Shown here piece by piece: positions 7,194-19,764 of a stretch of DNA of 64,000 nucleotides; the first letter of the stretch is position 1, and every line of letters begins with the position of its first letter. The stretch spans positions 124,001 to 188,000 of the forward strand of contig JAIESW010000010.1 in assembly GCA_019745565.1 (NCBI GenBank), read 5' to 3'. Source of the stretch: Burkholderiales bacterium. Lineage in GTDB: Bacteria; Pseudomonadota; Gammaproteobacteria; Burkholderiales; Ga0077523. The notes below the pieces were generated by a model. It did no database searches, was not told where the DNA came from, and saw nothing but the letters and a program-made list of their open reading frames with translations. Position numbers and translations under genes: made by a program.

Positions 7194-9806
7194 ATGCCCG
7201 CGACGAAGCGAGCCCCAGCAACCAAGACGAAGGCACGTTCCGCTCCGGCGCGGGCTTCTGCCGCGGCCGGCAAGAAGCTCGTCATCGCGGAGAAACCGTC
7301 GGTAGCCAACGACATCTCGAAGGCGCTGGGCGGCTTCACCAAGCACGACGGCTTTTTCGAATCCGATGACTACATCGTTTCGTCCGCCGTCGGCCACCTG
7401 CTCGAGATCGCGGCGCCGGAAGAGTACGAGGTGAAGCGCGGCAAGTGGAGCTTCAACCATCTGCCGGTGATTCCGCCGCATTTCGACCTGCACCCGATCG
7501 CGAAAAGCGAGGACCGCCTGAAGCTGCTTACGCGGCTCATCAAGCGCAAGGATGTCACGGAACTGATCAATGCCTGCGACGCGGGGCGCGAGGGCGAGCT
7601 CATCTTCCGCTACATCGTGCAGGCGGCCGGTGCGAAACAGCCGGTGCAGCGCCTCTGGCTGCAGTCCATGACCCCGACGGCGATCCGCGACGGCTTCGCC
7701 CATCTGCGTTCGGACGAGGAGATGATGCCGCTCGCGAGCGCAGCGCGCAGCCGATCCGAGGCCGACTGGATCGTCGGAATCAACGGAACGCGCGCCATGA
7801 CCGCCTTCAATTCCAAGGGCGGCGGTTTCTATCTGACCACGGTCGGGCGCGTGCAGACGCCGACGCTGGCCGTGGTGGTGGAGCGCGAGCGTCGCATCAA
7901 GGCTTTCGTCCCGCGCGACTACTGGGAAGTGCGCGCGCAGTTTGCGGCCAAGGCCGGCTCCTATGAAGGACGCTGGTTCGACCCGAAGTTCAAGAAGGTC
8001 GAGGAGGATCCGGAGCGCAAGGAGAGCCGGCTGTGGAAGGCCAAGGACGCGGAAGCGATCGTCAAGGCCTGTCTCGGCAAGCCCGGTACGGTCACCGAGG
8101 AGTCCAAGCCATCGAGTCAACTTTCGCCGCTGCTGTTCGATCTGACTTCGCTGCAGCGCGAAGCCAACGGCCGCTTCGGTTTCTCCGCCAAGACCACGCT
8201 GTCCATCGCGCAGGAGCTGTACGAGAAGCACAAGGTGCTCACCTACCCGAGAACCGACTCGCGTCATCTGCCCGAGGACTATCTCAAGACCGTCAAGTCG
8301 ACCCTCGAGGAGTTGAAGGGCTCGAACACCTACGGGAAGTTCGCCGGCCAGGCATTGAAGCAGGGTTGGGTGCAGCCGAACAAGCGCATCTTCGACAACA
8401 CCAAGATCAGCGACCACTTCGCGATCATCCCCACGCTGCAGATGCCCCACGGCCTCAACGAAGTGCAGCAGAAGATCTACGACCTGGTGGTGCGGCGGTT
8501 CCTCGCGGTGTTCTTCCCGGCCGCCGAGTCGCTCGTGACCACTCGGATCACCGTGGTGGAGGCGCATCACTTCAAGACCGAAGGCAAGGTGCTGGTGAAT
8601 CCCGGCTGGCTCGCCATCTACGGCAAGGAAGTCCAGGACGAAGACGCGAACCTGGTCCCTGTCGCCAAGGGCGAGAAGCCGAATGCCGAAACGGTCGAGG
8701 CGGTCGCCCTGCAGACCAAGCCGCCGGCGCGGTACAACGAAGCAACACTGCTATCCGCCATGGAAGGCGCGGGCAAGGGCATAGAAGACGACGAACTGCG
8801 TGAAGCGATGGCGCAGAAGGGCCTGGGCACGCCGGCGACACGCGCGCAGGTCATCGAAGGGCTGATCGGCGAGAAGTATCTGCTGCGCGAAGGACGCGAA
8901 CTGGTACCCACGGCAAAGGCATTCCAGCTGATGACGCTGCTGCGCGGCCTCGGCGTGGAGGAACTGACCCAGCCTGAGCTCACCGGAGAATGGGAGTACA
9001 AGCTCGCCCAGATGGAGCGGGGAAAGCTCAAGCGCGAAACCTTCATGCGCGAGATCTCGCGCATGACCGAACAGATCGTGAAGCGTGCCAAGGAATACGA
9101 CAGCGACACGGTGCCGGGCGACTACGCGACGCTCAAGACACCGTGCCCCAACTGCGGTGGGGTGGTGAAGGAGAACTATCGTCGCTTCGCCTGCGAATCC
9201 TGCGAGTTTTCCATCACGAAGACACCGGCAGGACGGCAGTTCGAGATTGCCGAAGTGGAACAGTTGTTGAAAGAACGCCAACTCGGACCGTTGCAGGGCT
9301 TCCGGTCGAAGATGGGACGACCGTTCGCCGCGATCCTGCGGATCGTGCGCGACGACGAGAACGACAACCAGAAGCTCGAGTTCGACTTCGGCCAGAACGA
9401 CGCCGGGGACGAGGACGGCGAAGAGATCGATTTCTCGGGGCAGGAGCCGCTGGGCGCGTGCCCGAAGTGCGGCGGCGCCGTCTACGAGCACGGCATGAGC
9501 TACATCTGCGAGAACCTGCCGCTCAAGAAATGCGATTTCCGCTCGGGCAAGGTGATCCTGCAGCAGGAGATCGGCCGCGAGCAGATGCACAAGCTGCTCG
9601 CCGAGGGCCGCACCGACCTGCTCACCGGTTTCGTCAGCAATCGCAACGGCCGCAAGTTCAAGGCGTTCCTGGTCAAGCAGCCGGACGGCAAGATCGGCTT
9701 CGAATTCGCCCCGCGCGAGCCGAAGAAGACGGCGGCGGAAGCGCCGGCGAAAGCCAGAGCCGCCGCAAGTGCAGTCCCGAAGAAACGCGCGAAGGGTGCC
9801 GGCTGA
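7194..9806 (+). CDS. topB: type IA DNA topoisomerase III
   Basis: 870 residues. After a basic, Ala/Lys-rich N-terminal tail of about 25 residues comes the Toprim domain (KLVIAEKPSVANDISKALGG; ACDAGREGELIF). The catalytic tyrosine is in LTYPRTDSR, at about residue 351. The C-terminus carries two zinc-ribbon-like modules (CPNCGG/CESC around 650–670 and CPKCGG/C…C around 755) and an Ala/Lys-rich basic tail. It relaxes and decatenates single-stranded DNA. I chose 7194 because an in-frame ATG at 7113 overlaps the promoter and adds non-conserved residues. Betaproteobacteria commonly have topB after dprA. It converges on gyrB, with 17 bp between the stops. Confidence 0.93.
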   Translation: MPATKRAPATKTKARSAPARASAAAGKKLVIAEKPSVANDISKALGGFTKHDGFFESDDYIVSSAVGHLLEIAAPEEYEVKRGKWSFNHLPVIPPHFDLHPIAKSEDRLKLLTRLIKRKDVTELINACDAGREGELIFRYIVQAAGAKQPVQRLWLQSMTPTAIRDGFAHLRSDEEMMPLASAARSRSEADWIVGINGTRAMTAFNSKGGGFYLTTVGRVQTPTLAVVVERERRIKAFVPRDYWEVRAQFAAKAGSYEGRWFDPKFKKVEEDPERKESRLWKAKDAEAIVKACLGKPGTVTEESKPSSQLSPLLFDLTSLQREANGRFGFSAKTTLSIAQELYEKHKVLTYPRTDSRHLPEDYLKTVKSTLEELKGSNTYGKFAGQALKQGWVQPNKRIFDNTKISDHFAIIPTLQMPHGLNEVQQKIYDLVVRRFLAVFFPAAESLVTTRITVVEAHHFKTEGKVLVNPGWLAIYGKEVQDEDANLVPVAKGEKPNAETVEAVALQTKPPARYNEATLLSAMEGAGKGIEDDELREAMAQKGLGTPATRAQVIEGLIGEKYLLREGRELVPTAKAFQLMTLLRGLGVEELTQPELTGEWEYKLAQMERGKLKRETFMREISRMTEQIVKRAKEYDSDTVPGDYATLKTPCPNCGGVVKENYRRFACESCEFSITKTPAGRQFEIAEVEQLLKERQLGPLQGFRSKMGRPFAAILRIVRDDENDNQKLEFDFGQNDAGDEDGEEIDFSGQEPLGACPKCGGAVYEHGMSYICENLPLKKCDFRSGKVILQQEIGREQMHKLLAEGRTDLLTGFVSNRNGRKFKAFLVKQPDGKIGFEFAPREPKKTAAEAPAKARAAASAVPKKRAKGAG

Positions 9807-9823
9807 GGCCGGCACCCGCCGGA

Positions 9824-13352
<3,529 letters not shown>

Positions 13353-13472
13353 TGCTCTTTCAACCTGATAGATGTTGATGAAAGGACGACAAGTCGGTGG
13401 GTAACCGGTGCAGGTCTACGATCCACGCGGTGTTCCGGGCGATCGGCGCGGGACCGCAAACCCTGTATGGTC

Positions 13473-13550
13473 TGTGGACGAACTCTGGATGGAATCCGGA
13501 ACGGACCGGAATGGAACGGTTATCCACAATCCGTACTCCGGTTATCCACG
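13473..13550. promoter_or_regulatory. DnaA-box cluster between dnaA and dnaN
   Basis: A perfect DnaA box TTATCCACA lies at 13520–13528. A near-perfect TTATCCACG at 13542–13550 overlaps the dnaA stop codon (TAA on the minus strand, 13542–13544). A weaker inverted copy TGTGGACGA lies at 13473–13481. They probably regulate dnaN or take part in origin function. The dnaN promoter must lie in the same 189-bp gap. Confidence 0.65.
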
Positions 13551-14882
13551 AAGCACCTGTATAAGTGAATCGAAGTCGCGCGTGATTTCGGGTGTGGTGG
13601 AACGCAGTTCGGCAATCTTGCGGCACGCGTGCAATACGGTGGTGTGATCGCGGCCACCGAATGCGTCGCCGATGTCCGGCAGGCTCAACGTGGTCAGTTC
13701 CTTCGCGAGAGCCATGGCGATCTGGCGCGGCCGCGCGATGTTGCGTGAGCGCTTCTTCGAATACATCTCCGACACCTTGATCTTGTAGAAGTCGGCGACG
13801 GTCTTCTGGATGTTGTCCACCGATACCTGCCGCGTCTGCACCGCGAGCAGGTCCTTGAGAGCGTCGCGCGTGGTATCGACGGTGATCGGGATGTTCGCGA
13901 AGCGGGAGAACGCGATGACGCGTTTCAAGGCGCCTTCCAGTTCGCGCACGTTGGACTGGATATGAGTCGCGATGAAGAAGGCGACGTCTTCGCTGACCGG
14001 CGTGTTGTCGGCCTCGGCTTTCTTGAGCAGGATCGCGACGCGCATCTCGAGCTCGGGCGGTTCGATCGCGACCGTGAGGCCCCAGCCGAAGCGCGAGATG
14101 AGGCGGTCTTCCATGCCCGAGATCTCCTTCGGGTACGTATCGCAGGTGATGATGACCTGCTTGTGCGCGTCGATCAGCGCATTGAACGCGTAGAAGAACT
14201 CTTCCTGGGTCCGGTTCTTGTTGCTGAAGAACTGGATATCGTCGATCAGGAGCAGATCGAGCGAGTGATAGTACTTCTTGAAGCTGTCGAAGGACTTGTG
14301 CTGATAGGCGCGTACCACGTCGGAGACGTACTGTTCCGCGTGGGTATAGCGGACCTGGGCATCGGGCGAATGTTGGCGGACGAGATTGCCGATGGCCTGG
14401 ATGAGGTGGGTCTTGCCGAGGCCCACGCCGCCGTAGATGAAGAGCGGGTTGTAGGCAGTCCCGGGGTGTTCGCCGACCTGTATGGCGGCGGCCCGGGCGA
14501 GCTGATTGGCCTTACCGGGAACGAAGCTGTCGAAGGTGAAGGTCGGATTGAGGCGGCCGCGCACCGGACCCGCAGCGGGCGCTTGCGGCCGGGGGGGTGC
14601 CGCAGGAGCCTCGGGGAGGGGCGGGGGCGATTTCGGTCGCGCCGAAGCCTCGGCAAGCAGCAGACTGACGGCAAGACTCCCGTCGGTCAGGCGCTTCGCC
14701 AGGTCTTCAATGCCCCGAAGAAACTTGTCGCGGACCCACTCGAGCACGAACCGATTGGGCGCCACGAGTGTCAGCGTATCGCTGTCCACGGTGGCAGCGA
14801 GCGGCTTGATCCAAGTGTGATATTGCTGCTCGGACAGGCTCTTGCGGAGCTCGTCCTGGCAGCGTTCCCAAAGTTCGGGCAT
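13542..14882 (-). CDS. dnaA: chromosomal replication initiator DnaA
   Basis: 446 residues. Domain I starts [16 protein letters not shown] and is followed by a proline/alanine-rich linker (about residues 85–115). The AAA+ domain III has Walker [17 protein letters not shown] and Walker [11 protein letters not shown]. The C-terminal DNA-binding domain IV holds the DnaA signature [15 protein letters not shown]. It binds DnaA boxes at oriC and opens the duplex. It is the first gene of dnaA–dnaN–gyrB, divergent from rpmH. Confidence 0.97.
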   Translation of the reverse strand: MPELWERCQDELRKSLSEQQYHTWIKPLAATVDSDTLTLVAPNRFVLEWVRDKFLRGIEDLAKRLTDGSLAVSLLLAEASARPKSPPPLPEAPAAPPRPQAPAAGPVRGRLNPTFTFDSFVPGKANQLARAAAIQVGEHPGTAYNPLFIYGGVGLGKTHLIQAIGNLVRQHSPDAQVRYTHAEQYVSDVVRAYQHKSFDSFKKYYHSLDLLLIDDIQFFSNKNRTQEEFFYAFNALIDAHKQVIITCDTYPKEISGMEDRLISRFGWGLTVAIEPPELEMRVAILLKKAEADNTPVSEDVAFFIATHIQSNVRELEGALKRVIAFSRFANIPITVDTTRDALKDLLAVQTRQVSVDNIQKTVADFYKIKVSEMYSKKRSRNIARPRQIAMALAKELTTLSLPDIGDAFGGRDHTTVLHACRKIAELRSTTPEITRDFDSLIQVLRG

Positions 14883-15083
14883 GGGACTCTAAGACGGTGG
14901 AATCCAGCAGCAGCGCGCCGGGGGATGATCGGTCGATTGTCGAACTCGCAGGCTGAGAGATCGAAGGGCGGAGTTTAGCAGAGGCCCGGATGAGTTATCC
15001 ACAGGCCTCACAAGGGTCGTGGCGGTTGACAGCAGAGGGAGTGCAAGTGTCTAATACGTCGCTTTTTTTCCGGGGAGTTAACG
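14883..15083. other. dnaA–rpmH intergenic region, candidate oriC segment
   Basis: This 201-bp gap between divergent dnaA and rpmH has one perfect DnaA box, TTATCCACA at 14995–15003, and holds the rpmH and presumably dnaA promoters. The position is the classic origin location in proteobacteria. I see no strong AT-rich unwinding element, and only one good box here against two or three in the dnaA–dnaN gap, so the functional origin could be either gap or both together. Confidence 0.6.
15026..15055 (+). promoter_or_regulatory. sigma70-type promoter of rpmH
   Basis: A perfect -35 TTGACA (15026–15031) and a -10 TCTAAT (15050–15055) with an 18-bp spacer lie just upstream of the rpmH ribosome-binding site. 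A DnaA box ends 23 bp upstream of the -35, so DnaA binding could affect this promoter. Confidence 0.7.
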
Positions 15084-15218
15084 ATGAAACGTACCTATCA
15101 GCCGTCGGTGACCCGACGCAAGCGCACGCACGGCTTCCGGGTCCGCATGAAGACCAAGTCCGGCCGTGCCGTGATCAATGCCCGCCGGGCAAAAGGTCGG
15201 GCGCGACTCGCTGTCTGA
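15084..15218 (+). CDS. rpmH: 50S ribosomal protein L34
   Basis: 44 residues: [19 protein letters not shown] at the start, then [19 protein letters not shown], which is the universal L34 pattern. A GGGGAG ribosome-binding site precedes the ATG. It is first in rpmH–rnpA–yidD–yidC–mnmE, the conserved operon beside the origin. Confidence 0.98.
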   Translation: MKRTYQPSVTRRKRTHGFRVRMKTKSGRAVINARRAKGRARLAV

Positions 15219-15585
15219 CGAGCCTTCCCGCCCGACGCCGGAGCGTCCGCGGCAGCGGTTCCCGGCCGCACTTCGCCTCAACGATCCGGCCGCCTTCGAA
15301 CGGGCTTTCAAGGCCCGGCGGCCCGAGCAAGGCCGGTTCTTTGCAGTACACAGCGCGCGCAATGCGCTGCCCTACGGCCGCCTCGGCATGGTGGTCGCGC
15401 GGCGCACGGCGCGCTCCAGCGTTGGCCGCAATGGCCTCAAGCGCCTGATCCGAGAGATTTTTCGGACGAGGCTCCAGGAGTTGTCAGGGTGGGACTGGGT
15501 GGTACGAGTGAAGGCGGCACCCACGTACTCAGCCCGACAGGAGGCGCGGTCCGAACTCGCATCCCTGCTCAAGGTGCGACCTTGA
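15178..15585 (+). CDS. rnpA: ribonuclease P protein component
   Basis: 135 residues with the RnpA signature [20 protein letters not shown] … [14 protein letters not shown], the basic RNR-type helix that contacts RNase P RNA. It assists maturation of tRNA 5' ends. The ATG at 15178 lies 41 bp inside rpmH, an overlap seen often in this pair; the conserved domain begins near residue 28, so a later non-ATG start cannot be excluded. It ends in a 4-bp TTGA overlap with yidD. Confidence 0.93.
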   Translation: MPAGQKVGRDSLSDEPSRPTPERPRQRFPAALRLNDPAAFERAFKARRPEQGRFFAVHSARNALPYGRLGMVVARRTARSSVGRNGLKRLIREIFRTRLQELSGWDWVVRVKAAPTYSARQEARSELASLLKVRP

Positions 15586-15794
15586 TCGCCCGCGCGCTCG
15601 AAGGACTCATCAGGGTCTATCAATGGACGGTGAGTCCCCTGCTGCCGCCCGCTTGCCGGTTCTACCCGTCCTGCTCCCATTACGCCCAGGAAGCGGTGCA
15701 TCGCCACGGTGCGATGCGCGGTTCCTGGCTCGCTGTACGCCGTATCGCCCGTTGTCACCCCTGGTGTGCCGGGGGGCATGACCCGGTGCCCTGA
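15582..15794 (+). CDS. yidD: membrane protein insertion efficiency factor YidD
   Basis: 70 residues from a TTG start that overlaps the rnpA stop (TTGA). The core matches Yid[32 protein letters not shown], here split as [20 protein letters not shown] with the three conserved cysteines and the C-terminal [13 protein letters not shown]. It is a small amphipathic protein that helps YidC/Sec insertion. The length is slightly under the E. coli protein (85), which has a longer tail. Confidence 0.92.
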   Translation: MIARALEGLIRVYQWTVSPLLPPACRFYPSCSHYAQEAVHRHGAMRGSWLAVRRIARCHPWCAGGHDPVP

Positions 15795-15809
15795 ACCTAT
15801 AAGACTTCC

Positions 15810-17486
15810 ATGGACACCACTCGCCTCGTTCTCCTGGTGATTTTCTGCGTTTCCCTCTTCATGCTCGGGGAGAAGTGGTACAAGGAATACGGTCCCAAAC
15901 CCGCGCCGGTCCCGACCGCCGTCGAACCTTCGCCGGGGACTGACTTCACGCCGGTGCCGGGTGCTGCGAAGCCGGCGCCTTCGGCGAGCGCGCCCGCCCC
16001 TGCTGCGGGGCCTACAGCGAAGCCGGAGGCAGGGCCGATCGGCGGCGGTGATCTCGTGTCGGTCCGCACGGACCTCATGCACGCTGAGATCAGCACACTC
16101 GGAGGCGATATCCGGAAGGTCGAGCTGCTGGCCCACCGGGATACCGTGGATCTCGATCGCAACCTGCTGCTGCTCGATTTCGGCGCCAAGCACACCATGG
16201 TGGCGCAGACGGGTCTCATCGGATCGTCGTTGCCGAATCACAAGACGGTATTCGTGCCGGATCAGCGCGACATCCGGTTGGCGGATGGCGCGGACCATGC
16301 GGTCCTGACGCTCACAGCCACCGAACCCGGCACCGATATCAAGGTGATCAAGACGCTCACCTTCCATCGCGGCACCTATGTGATCGACGTTGCGTACCGC
16401 ATCGAAAACCACGGCGCTGCGGCCGTGGAACCGTTTGCGTACTACCAGCTGGTGCGCGATGACCAGGCCCCGCCAGGTGAATCCACGTGGGTACCCACTT
16501 TCACGGGAGTGGCCTTGTTTACTGACAAGGACAAGTACCACAAGATATCCTTCAGCGACATCGCCAAGGACAAGGCGAAGTACCCGAAGGAAAGCCAGGA
16601 CGGCTGGATCGGCATGGTCCAGCACTATTTCGTCACGGCATGGCTCCCGAAAAGTGGCGGTCCGCGGGAGTTCTACACGCGGTCGCTGGGGAACGGGCTG
16701 TTCGCAGCGGGCGTGATCGTGCCGGGGCCCAGGGTCGAAGCGGGCTCGAGCGCCGAGTGGGACGTCCCTCTGTATGTCGGACCGCAGGAGCAGGAGAAGC
16801 TCGCCGCGCTGGCACCGGGCCTCGATCTCACGGTGGACTACGGGTGGCTCACCGTGATCGCGGCGCCGCTGTTCTGGGTGCTCTCCGCGGTGCACGGCGT
16901 GGTGAAGAACTGGGGGGTCGCGATCATCATCGTGACCATCATCATCAAGCTCATCTTCTTTCCCCTGTCCGCCGCTTCGTACAAGTCCATGGCCAAGATG
17001 CGGATCATGGCGCCCAAGCTGCAGAAGCTGAAGGAGATCCACGGCGACGATCGCCAGAAGCTGCATCAGGCAATGATGGAGCTCTACAAGACCGAGAAGA
17101 TCAATCCGCTCGGCGGTTGCTTGCCCATCGTCATCCAGATTCCGGTCTTCATCGCGCTTTACTGGGTGCTGCTCGGCAGCGTTGAGATGCGTCAGGCGCC
17201 GTTCATGCTGTGGATCCAGGACCTGTCGCGGCCCGATCCGTTCTACGTGCTGCCGATCCTGATGGGCATCAGCATGATCATCCAGACGCGCCTCAATCCC
17301 GAGCCCCCGGATCCCATCCAGGCCAAGGTGATGAAGATCATGCCGGTCGCATTCAGCGTGTTCTTTTTCTTCTTCCCGGCGGGTCTGGTGCTCTACTGGT
17401 TGGTCAACAACATCCTGTCCATCGGTCAGCAATGGGCGATCACCAGGCGTCTGGAGAACGCCGGTCTTGGGGCTCCGAAGCGCTGA
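15810..17486 (+). CDS. yidC: membrane protein insertase YidC
   Basis: 558 residues. One N-terminal membrane segment (LVLLVIFCVSLFML) is followed by a Pro/Ala-rich linker (30–75) and the large periplasmic beta domain of Gram-negative YidC. The C-terminal 200 residues hold the five-helix insertase core (around 350–545), including the basic cytoplasmic loop KMRIMAPKLQKLKEIHGDD and NPLGGCLPIVIQIPVFIALY. It inserts membrane proteins, including Fo-ATPase subunits encoded 8 kb further on. Confidence 0.96.
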   Translation: MDTTRLVLLVIFCVSLFMLGEKWYKEYGPKPAPVPTAVEPSPGTDFTPVPGAAKPAPSASAPAPAAGPTAKPEAGPIGGGDLVSVRTDLMHAEISTLGGDIRKVELLAHRDTVDLDRNLLLLDFGAKHTMVAQTGLIGSSLPNHKTVFVPDQRDIRLADGADHAVLTLTATEPGTDIKVIKTLTFHRGTYVIDVAYRIENHGAAAVEPFAYYQLVRDDQAPPGESTWVPTFTGVALFTDKDKYHKISFSDIAKDKAKYPKESQDGWIGMVQHYFVTAWLPKSGGPREFYTRSLGNGLFAAGVIVPGPRVEAGSSAEWDVPLYVGPQEQEKLAALAPGLDLTVDYGWLTVIAAPLFWVLSAVHGVVKNWGVAIIIVTIIIKLIFFPLSAASYKSMAKMRIMAPKLQKLKEIHGDDRQKLHQAMMELYKTEKINPLGGCLPIVIQIPVFIALYWVLLGSVEMRQAPFMLWIQDLSRPDPFYVLPILMGISMIIQTRLNPEPPDPIQAKVMKIMPVAFSVFFFFFPAGLVLYWLVNNILSIGQQWAITRRLENAGLGAPKR

Positions 17487-17496
17487 GGTGCTTCCG

Positions 17497-17552
17497 ACCA
17501 CGACTGGGCAGCGCCCGGCGAAGCCGGAGCGCACCGCCCCTCGATCGTGTCC
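17497..17552 (+). repeat. intergenic repeat, copy A (upstream of mnmE)
   Basis: About 56 bp are shared with 44495–44552: both contain GGGCAGCGCCCGGCGA, then a GGCGCAC/GAGCGCAC block, CCCTC, and the GTGTCC that supplies the GTG start codon of the next gene. By eye the identity is around 80%. Each copy leads directly into the start of a gene (mnmE here, an M48 peptidase at the other site). Confidence 0.6.
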
Positions 17553-18875
17553 AAGGCGCTGAGTGACACGATCGCCGCGGTAGCGACCGCGCCTGGTAGA
17601 GGTGCAATCGGGGTGGTGCGCTTGTCGGGGCCGGCGGCAATGCGTATCGGCGAGGCGATCACGGGGAAGGTTTTGGCCCCGCGGACCGCGGCGTACGCGA
17701 AGTTCTCGGCCCCGGGTGGCGACGTAATCGACGAAGGCCTAGCCATCGCATTCCGCGGCCCGCACTCGTACACGGGCGAAGATGTGGTCGAGCTGCAGGG
17801 ACATGGCGGGGATGCGGTGCTCAGTGCCGTCCTCAACCGGTGCGTCGAACTTGGGGCCCGGCTGGCCGAACCCGGCGAGTTCACGCGGCGTGCTTTTCTC
17901 AACGGAAAGCTCGATCTTGCGCAGGCCGAAAGCGTGGCCGATCTCATCGAGGCGAAGACCGCGGCTGCCGCGCGATCCGCAGTGAGATCCCTGCGCGGCG
18001 AGTTCTCGGATCGTATCGAAGCCCTGCATCGCGGATTGGTGGAGGTGCGCGCACTTGCCGAAGCGTCACTCGATTTCCCCGAAGAGGGGGATGTCGAGGT
18101 CATGCAGGCCTACGGCGTGGCGGAGCGTCTGCGCGTACTGCGGGACCAGCTGACCGCCGTCTGCCAGGCGGCGCAGCAGGGCGCTTTGTTGCGCGAGGGC
18201 GTGAAGGTGGCGATCACCGGTGCGCCGAACGTCGGAAAATCTAGTCTGCTCAACAAGTTAGTGGGTGAGGAGGTGGCCATCGTGACGGCCATTCCGGGGA
18301 CCACCCGAGACGTCCTTCGAGCGAACATCGCGCTGGAAGGTATTCCGTTCGAGTTCTTCGACACTGCCGGCTTGCGCGATTCCGATGATCCGGTCGAGTC
18401 GATCGGCATCGATCGCGGCCGGAAGGTGGCGCGGCAGGCGGATCTCGTGATCAGGGTGGTGGTAAGTGGTGCACCGAGCATCGGTGAGACCCCGCTCCAT
18501 CAGATAGAGATCGAGAATAAGATCGACCTGACGGGTGTTGCGGCAGGGGTGGACCGCGCAGGCACTGTTCCGCGAGTGCGGATATCGGCACTGACTGGAG
18601 CGGGGCTCGACCAACTGCGAGCGGTGCTGTTGGAAGCGGTGGGTTGGAAGCCGTTGCAGGACGAAGGTGTGTTCATGGCACGCGCGCGCCATCTTCGAGC
18701 GTTGGACGAGGCGGCGGAACGGCTGGCCGAGGCGGCAGCAATCGGCGTGGCGCGGGAAGAGTTGTTTGCGGAAGAGCTGCGCTATGCACTGGATGCCTTG
18801 GCTTCCATCGTGGGCAAGACGACGGCCGACGATCTCCTCGGGGAGATCTTTTCGCGCTTCTGCATCGGGAAATAG
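17547..18875 (+). CDS. mnmE: tRNA-modifying GTPase MnmE (TrmE)
   Basis: 442 residues. The N-terminal THF-binding domain starts DTIAAVATAPGRGAIGVVRL. The G domain has GAPNVGKSSLLNKL, IPGTTRD, DTAGLRD and a reduced NKxD region (ENKIDLTG). The C-terminal catalytic motif is intact (FSRFCIGK at the very end). With MnmG it makes the cmnm5 modification of wobble uridine in tRNA. The GTG start lies in a repeated sequence 60 bp after yidC. mnmG follows 890 bp further on. Confidence 0.96.
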   Translation: MSKALSDTIAAVATAPGRGAIGVVRLSGPAAMRIGEAITGKVLAPRTAAYAKFSAPGGDVIDEGLAIAFRGPHSYTGEDVVELQGHGGDAVLSAVLNRCVELGARLAEPGEFTRRAFLNGKLDLAQAESVADLIEAKTAAAARSAVRSLRGEFSDRIEALHRGLVEVRALAEASLDFPEEGDVEVMQAYGVAERLRVLRDQLTAVCQAAQQGALLREGVKVAITGAPNVGKSSLLNKLVGEEVAIVTAIPGTTRDVLRANIALEGIPFEFFDTAGLRDSDDPVESIGIDRGRKVARQADLVIRVVVSGAPSIGETPLHQIEIENKIDLTGVAAGVDRAGTVPRVRISALTGAGLDQLRAVLLEAVGWKPLQDEGVFMARARHLRALDEAAERLAEAAAIGVAREELFAEELRYALDALASIVGKTTADDLLGEIFSRFCIGK

Positions 18876-18878
18876 CCG

Positions 18879-19646
18879 GTGGGGGCAACCGAGCTCCTGT
18901 TCCTCTGCGGTTGCGCGCTGTTGGCTGGGTGGGTGGATGCCATCGCCGGCGGGGGAGGCCTGATCCAGATCCCGGCGCTGTTGGGAACGATGCCTGGCGC
19001 TCCCATTGCCCTGGCGCTCGGCACGAACAAGCTGTCGTCCTTCTGCGGGACAGCTACCGCCGTCTTGCGCTACCGCTCGCTGCGCTTCGTGGATCCGCGG
19101 GAGTGGGGGATCGCCGTGGGTGCGGCGCTGGTCGGGTCGGGCATTGGCGCGTTCTGCGCCACTTTCCTGCCTGGGACGGTGATGAAACCCCTGGTCATGA
19201 CGCTCCTCCTCGTCGTTCTCGCGGCGACATTGAAGGGGAGCAGGCGGAAAGAAGGTCTGATCAGTGAAGTTCTACGGCCGGATGGTGGCAGGCAAGTAGT
19301 GCTGGGGAGTGGGGCCGGCGTGTATGACGGGTTGTTCGGGCCTGGTACGGGAAGCTTTCTGATCTTCTTCCTGGTGCGGTGGTGTCATCTGGACTTCGTT
19401 CGAGCATCGGCCGCAGCCAAGGTCGTCAATCTGGCCACGAACTTCGGGGCGCTCGGGATGTTCATGGGGCTCGGGTATGTGGACTACCGCGCCGGAGTGC
19501 CCATGGCGGCGTGCAATGTGGCGGGCGCGTGGATCGGCGCCACGATGGCTGGGCGTGTGGGGCCAACGCTGGTGCGAAGGGTCTTTCTGATTACAGTGAC
19601 GGGCCTCCTGCTGAAGCTCGCCGCGGACTACTTCATGGCCGGATAG
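18879..19646 (+). CDS. TSUP family permease (TauE/SafE-type)
   Basis: 255 residues, GTG start 3 bp after mnmE. About eight hydrophobic segments occur in two related halves, with the family's glycine-rich DAIAGGGGLIQIPALL early and GAGVYDGLFGPGTGSF at the start of the second half. TSUP proteins move sulfite, sulfonates and other organic anions; the substrate here cannot be read from sequence. A second TSUP gene is at 49153–49956, but the two are not close copies. Confidence 0.85.
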   Translation: MGATELLFLCGCALLAGWVDAIAGGGGLIQIPALLGTMPGAPIALALGTNKLSSFCGTATAVLRYRSLRFVDPREWGIAVGAALVGSGIGAFCATFLPGTVMKPLVMTLLLVVLAATLKGSRRKEGLISEVLRPDGGRQVVLGSGAGVYDGLFGPGTGSFLIFFLVRWCHLDFVRASAAAKVVNLATNFGALGMFMGLGYVDYRAGVPMAACNVAGAWIGATMAGRVGPTLVRRVFLITVTGLLLKLAADYFMAG

Positions 19647-19649
19647 GGA

Positions 19650-19665
19650 TGTTTCACGTGAAACC
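19650..19665. promoter_or_regulatory. parS: parS centromere site 1
   Basis: TGTTTCACGTGAAACC matches the bacterial parS 16-mer at 15 of 16 positions and is palindromic over its core. It lies 4 bp after the TSUP stop codon and about 3.4 kb upstream of parB. It is the binding and CTP-loading site for ParB. Confidence 0.92.
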
Positions 19666-19684
19666 TGGGCCCGAGGCTGCTCGG

Positions 19685-19700
19685 TGTTTCACGTGAAACA
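19685..19700. promoter_or_regulatory. parS: parS centromere site 2
   Basis: TGTTTCACGTGAAACA is a perfect 16-of-16 palindromic parS, 35 bp (start to start) from site 1. The pair sits directly upstream of the mnmG–rsmG–parA–parB operon, so ParB bound here could also influence its promoter (a TATGAT -10-like hexamer is at 19732–19737). Confidence 0.95.
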
Positions 19701-19764
19701 TGTACGAACGGCTGGGGCGCGCAAATTCGGCTATGATGCCGACCCCTGAAAGTCGAGCGTGATC

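Noticed and set aside
6120..8570. An 816-codon open frame on the minus strand opposite dprA and topB
   Set aside because: It is antisense to two clear genes with conserved motifs; long stop-free antisense frames are expected at this GC content. Its protein has no recognisable domain.
15372..17534. A 720-codon minus-strand frame opposite rnpA–yidD–yidC
   Set aside because: It is the antisense shadow of three conserved genes, with a His/Arg/Asp-rich composition typical of such frames.
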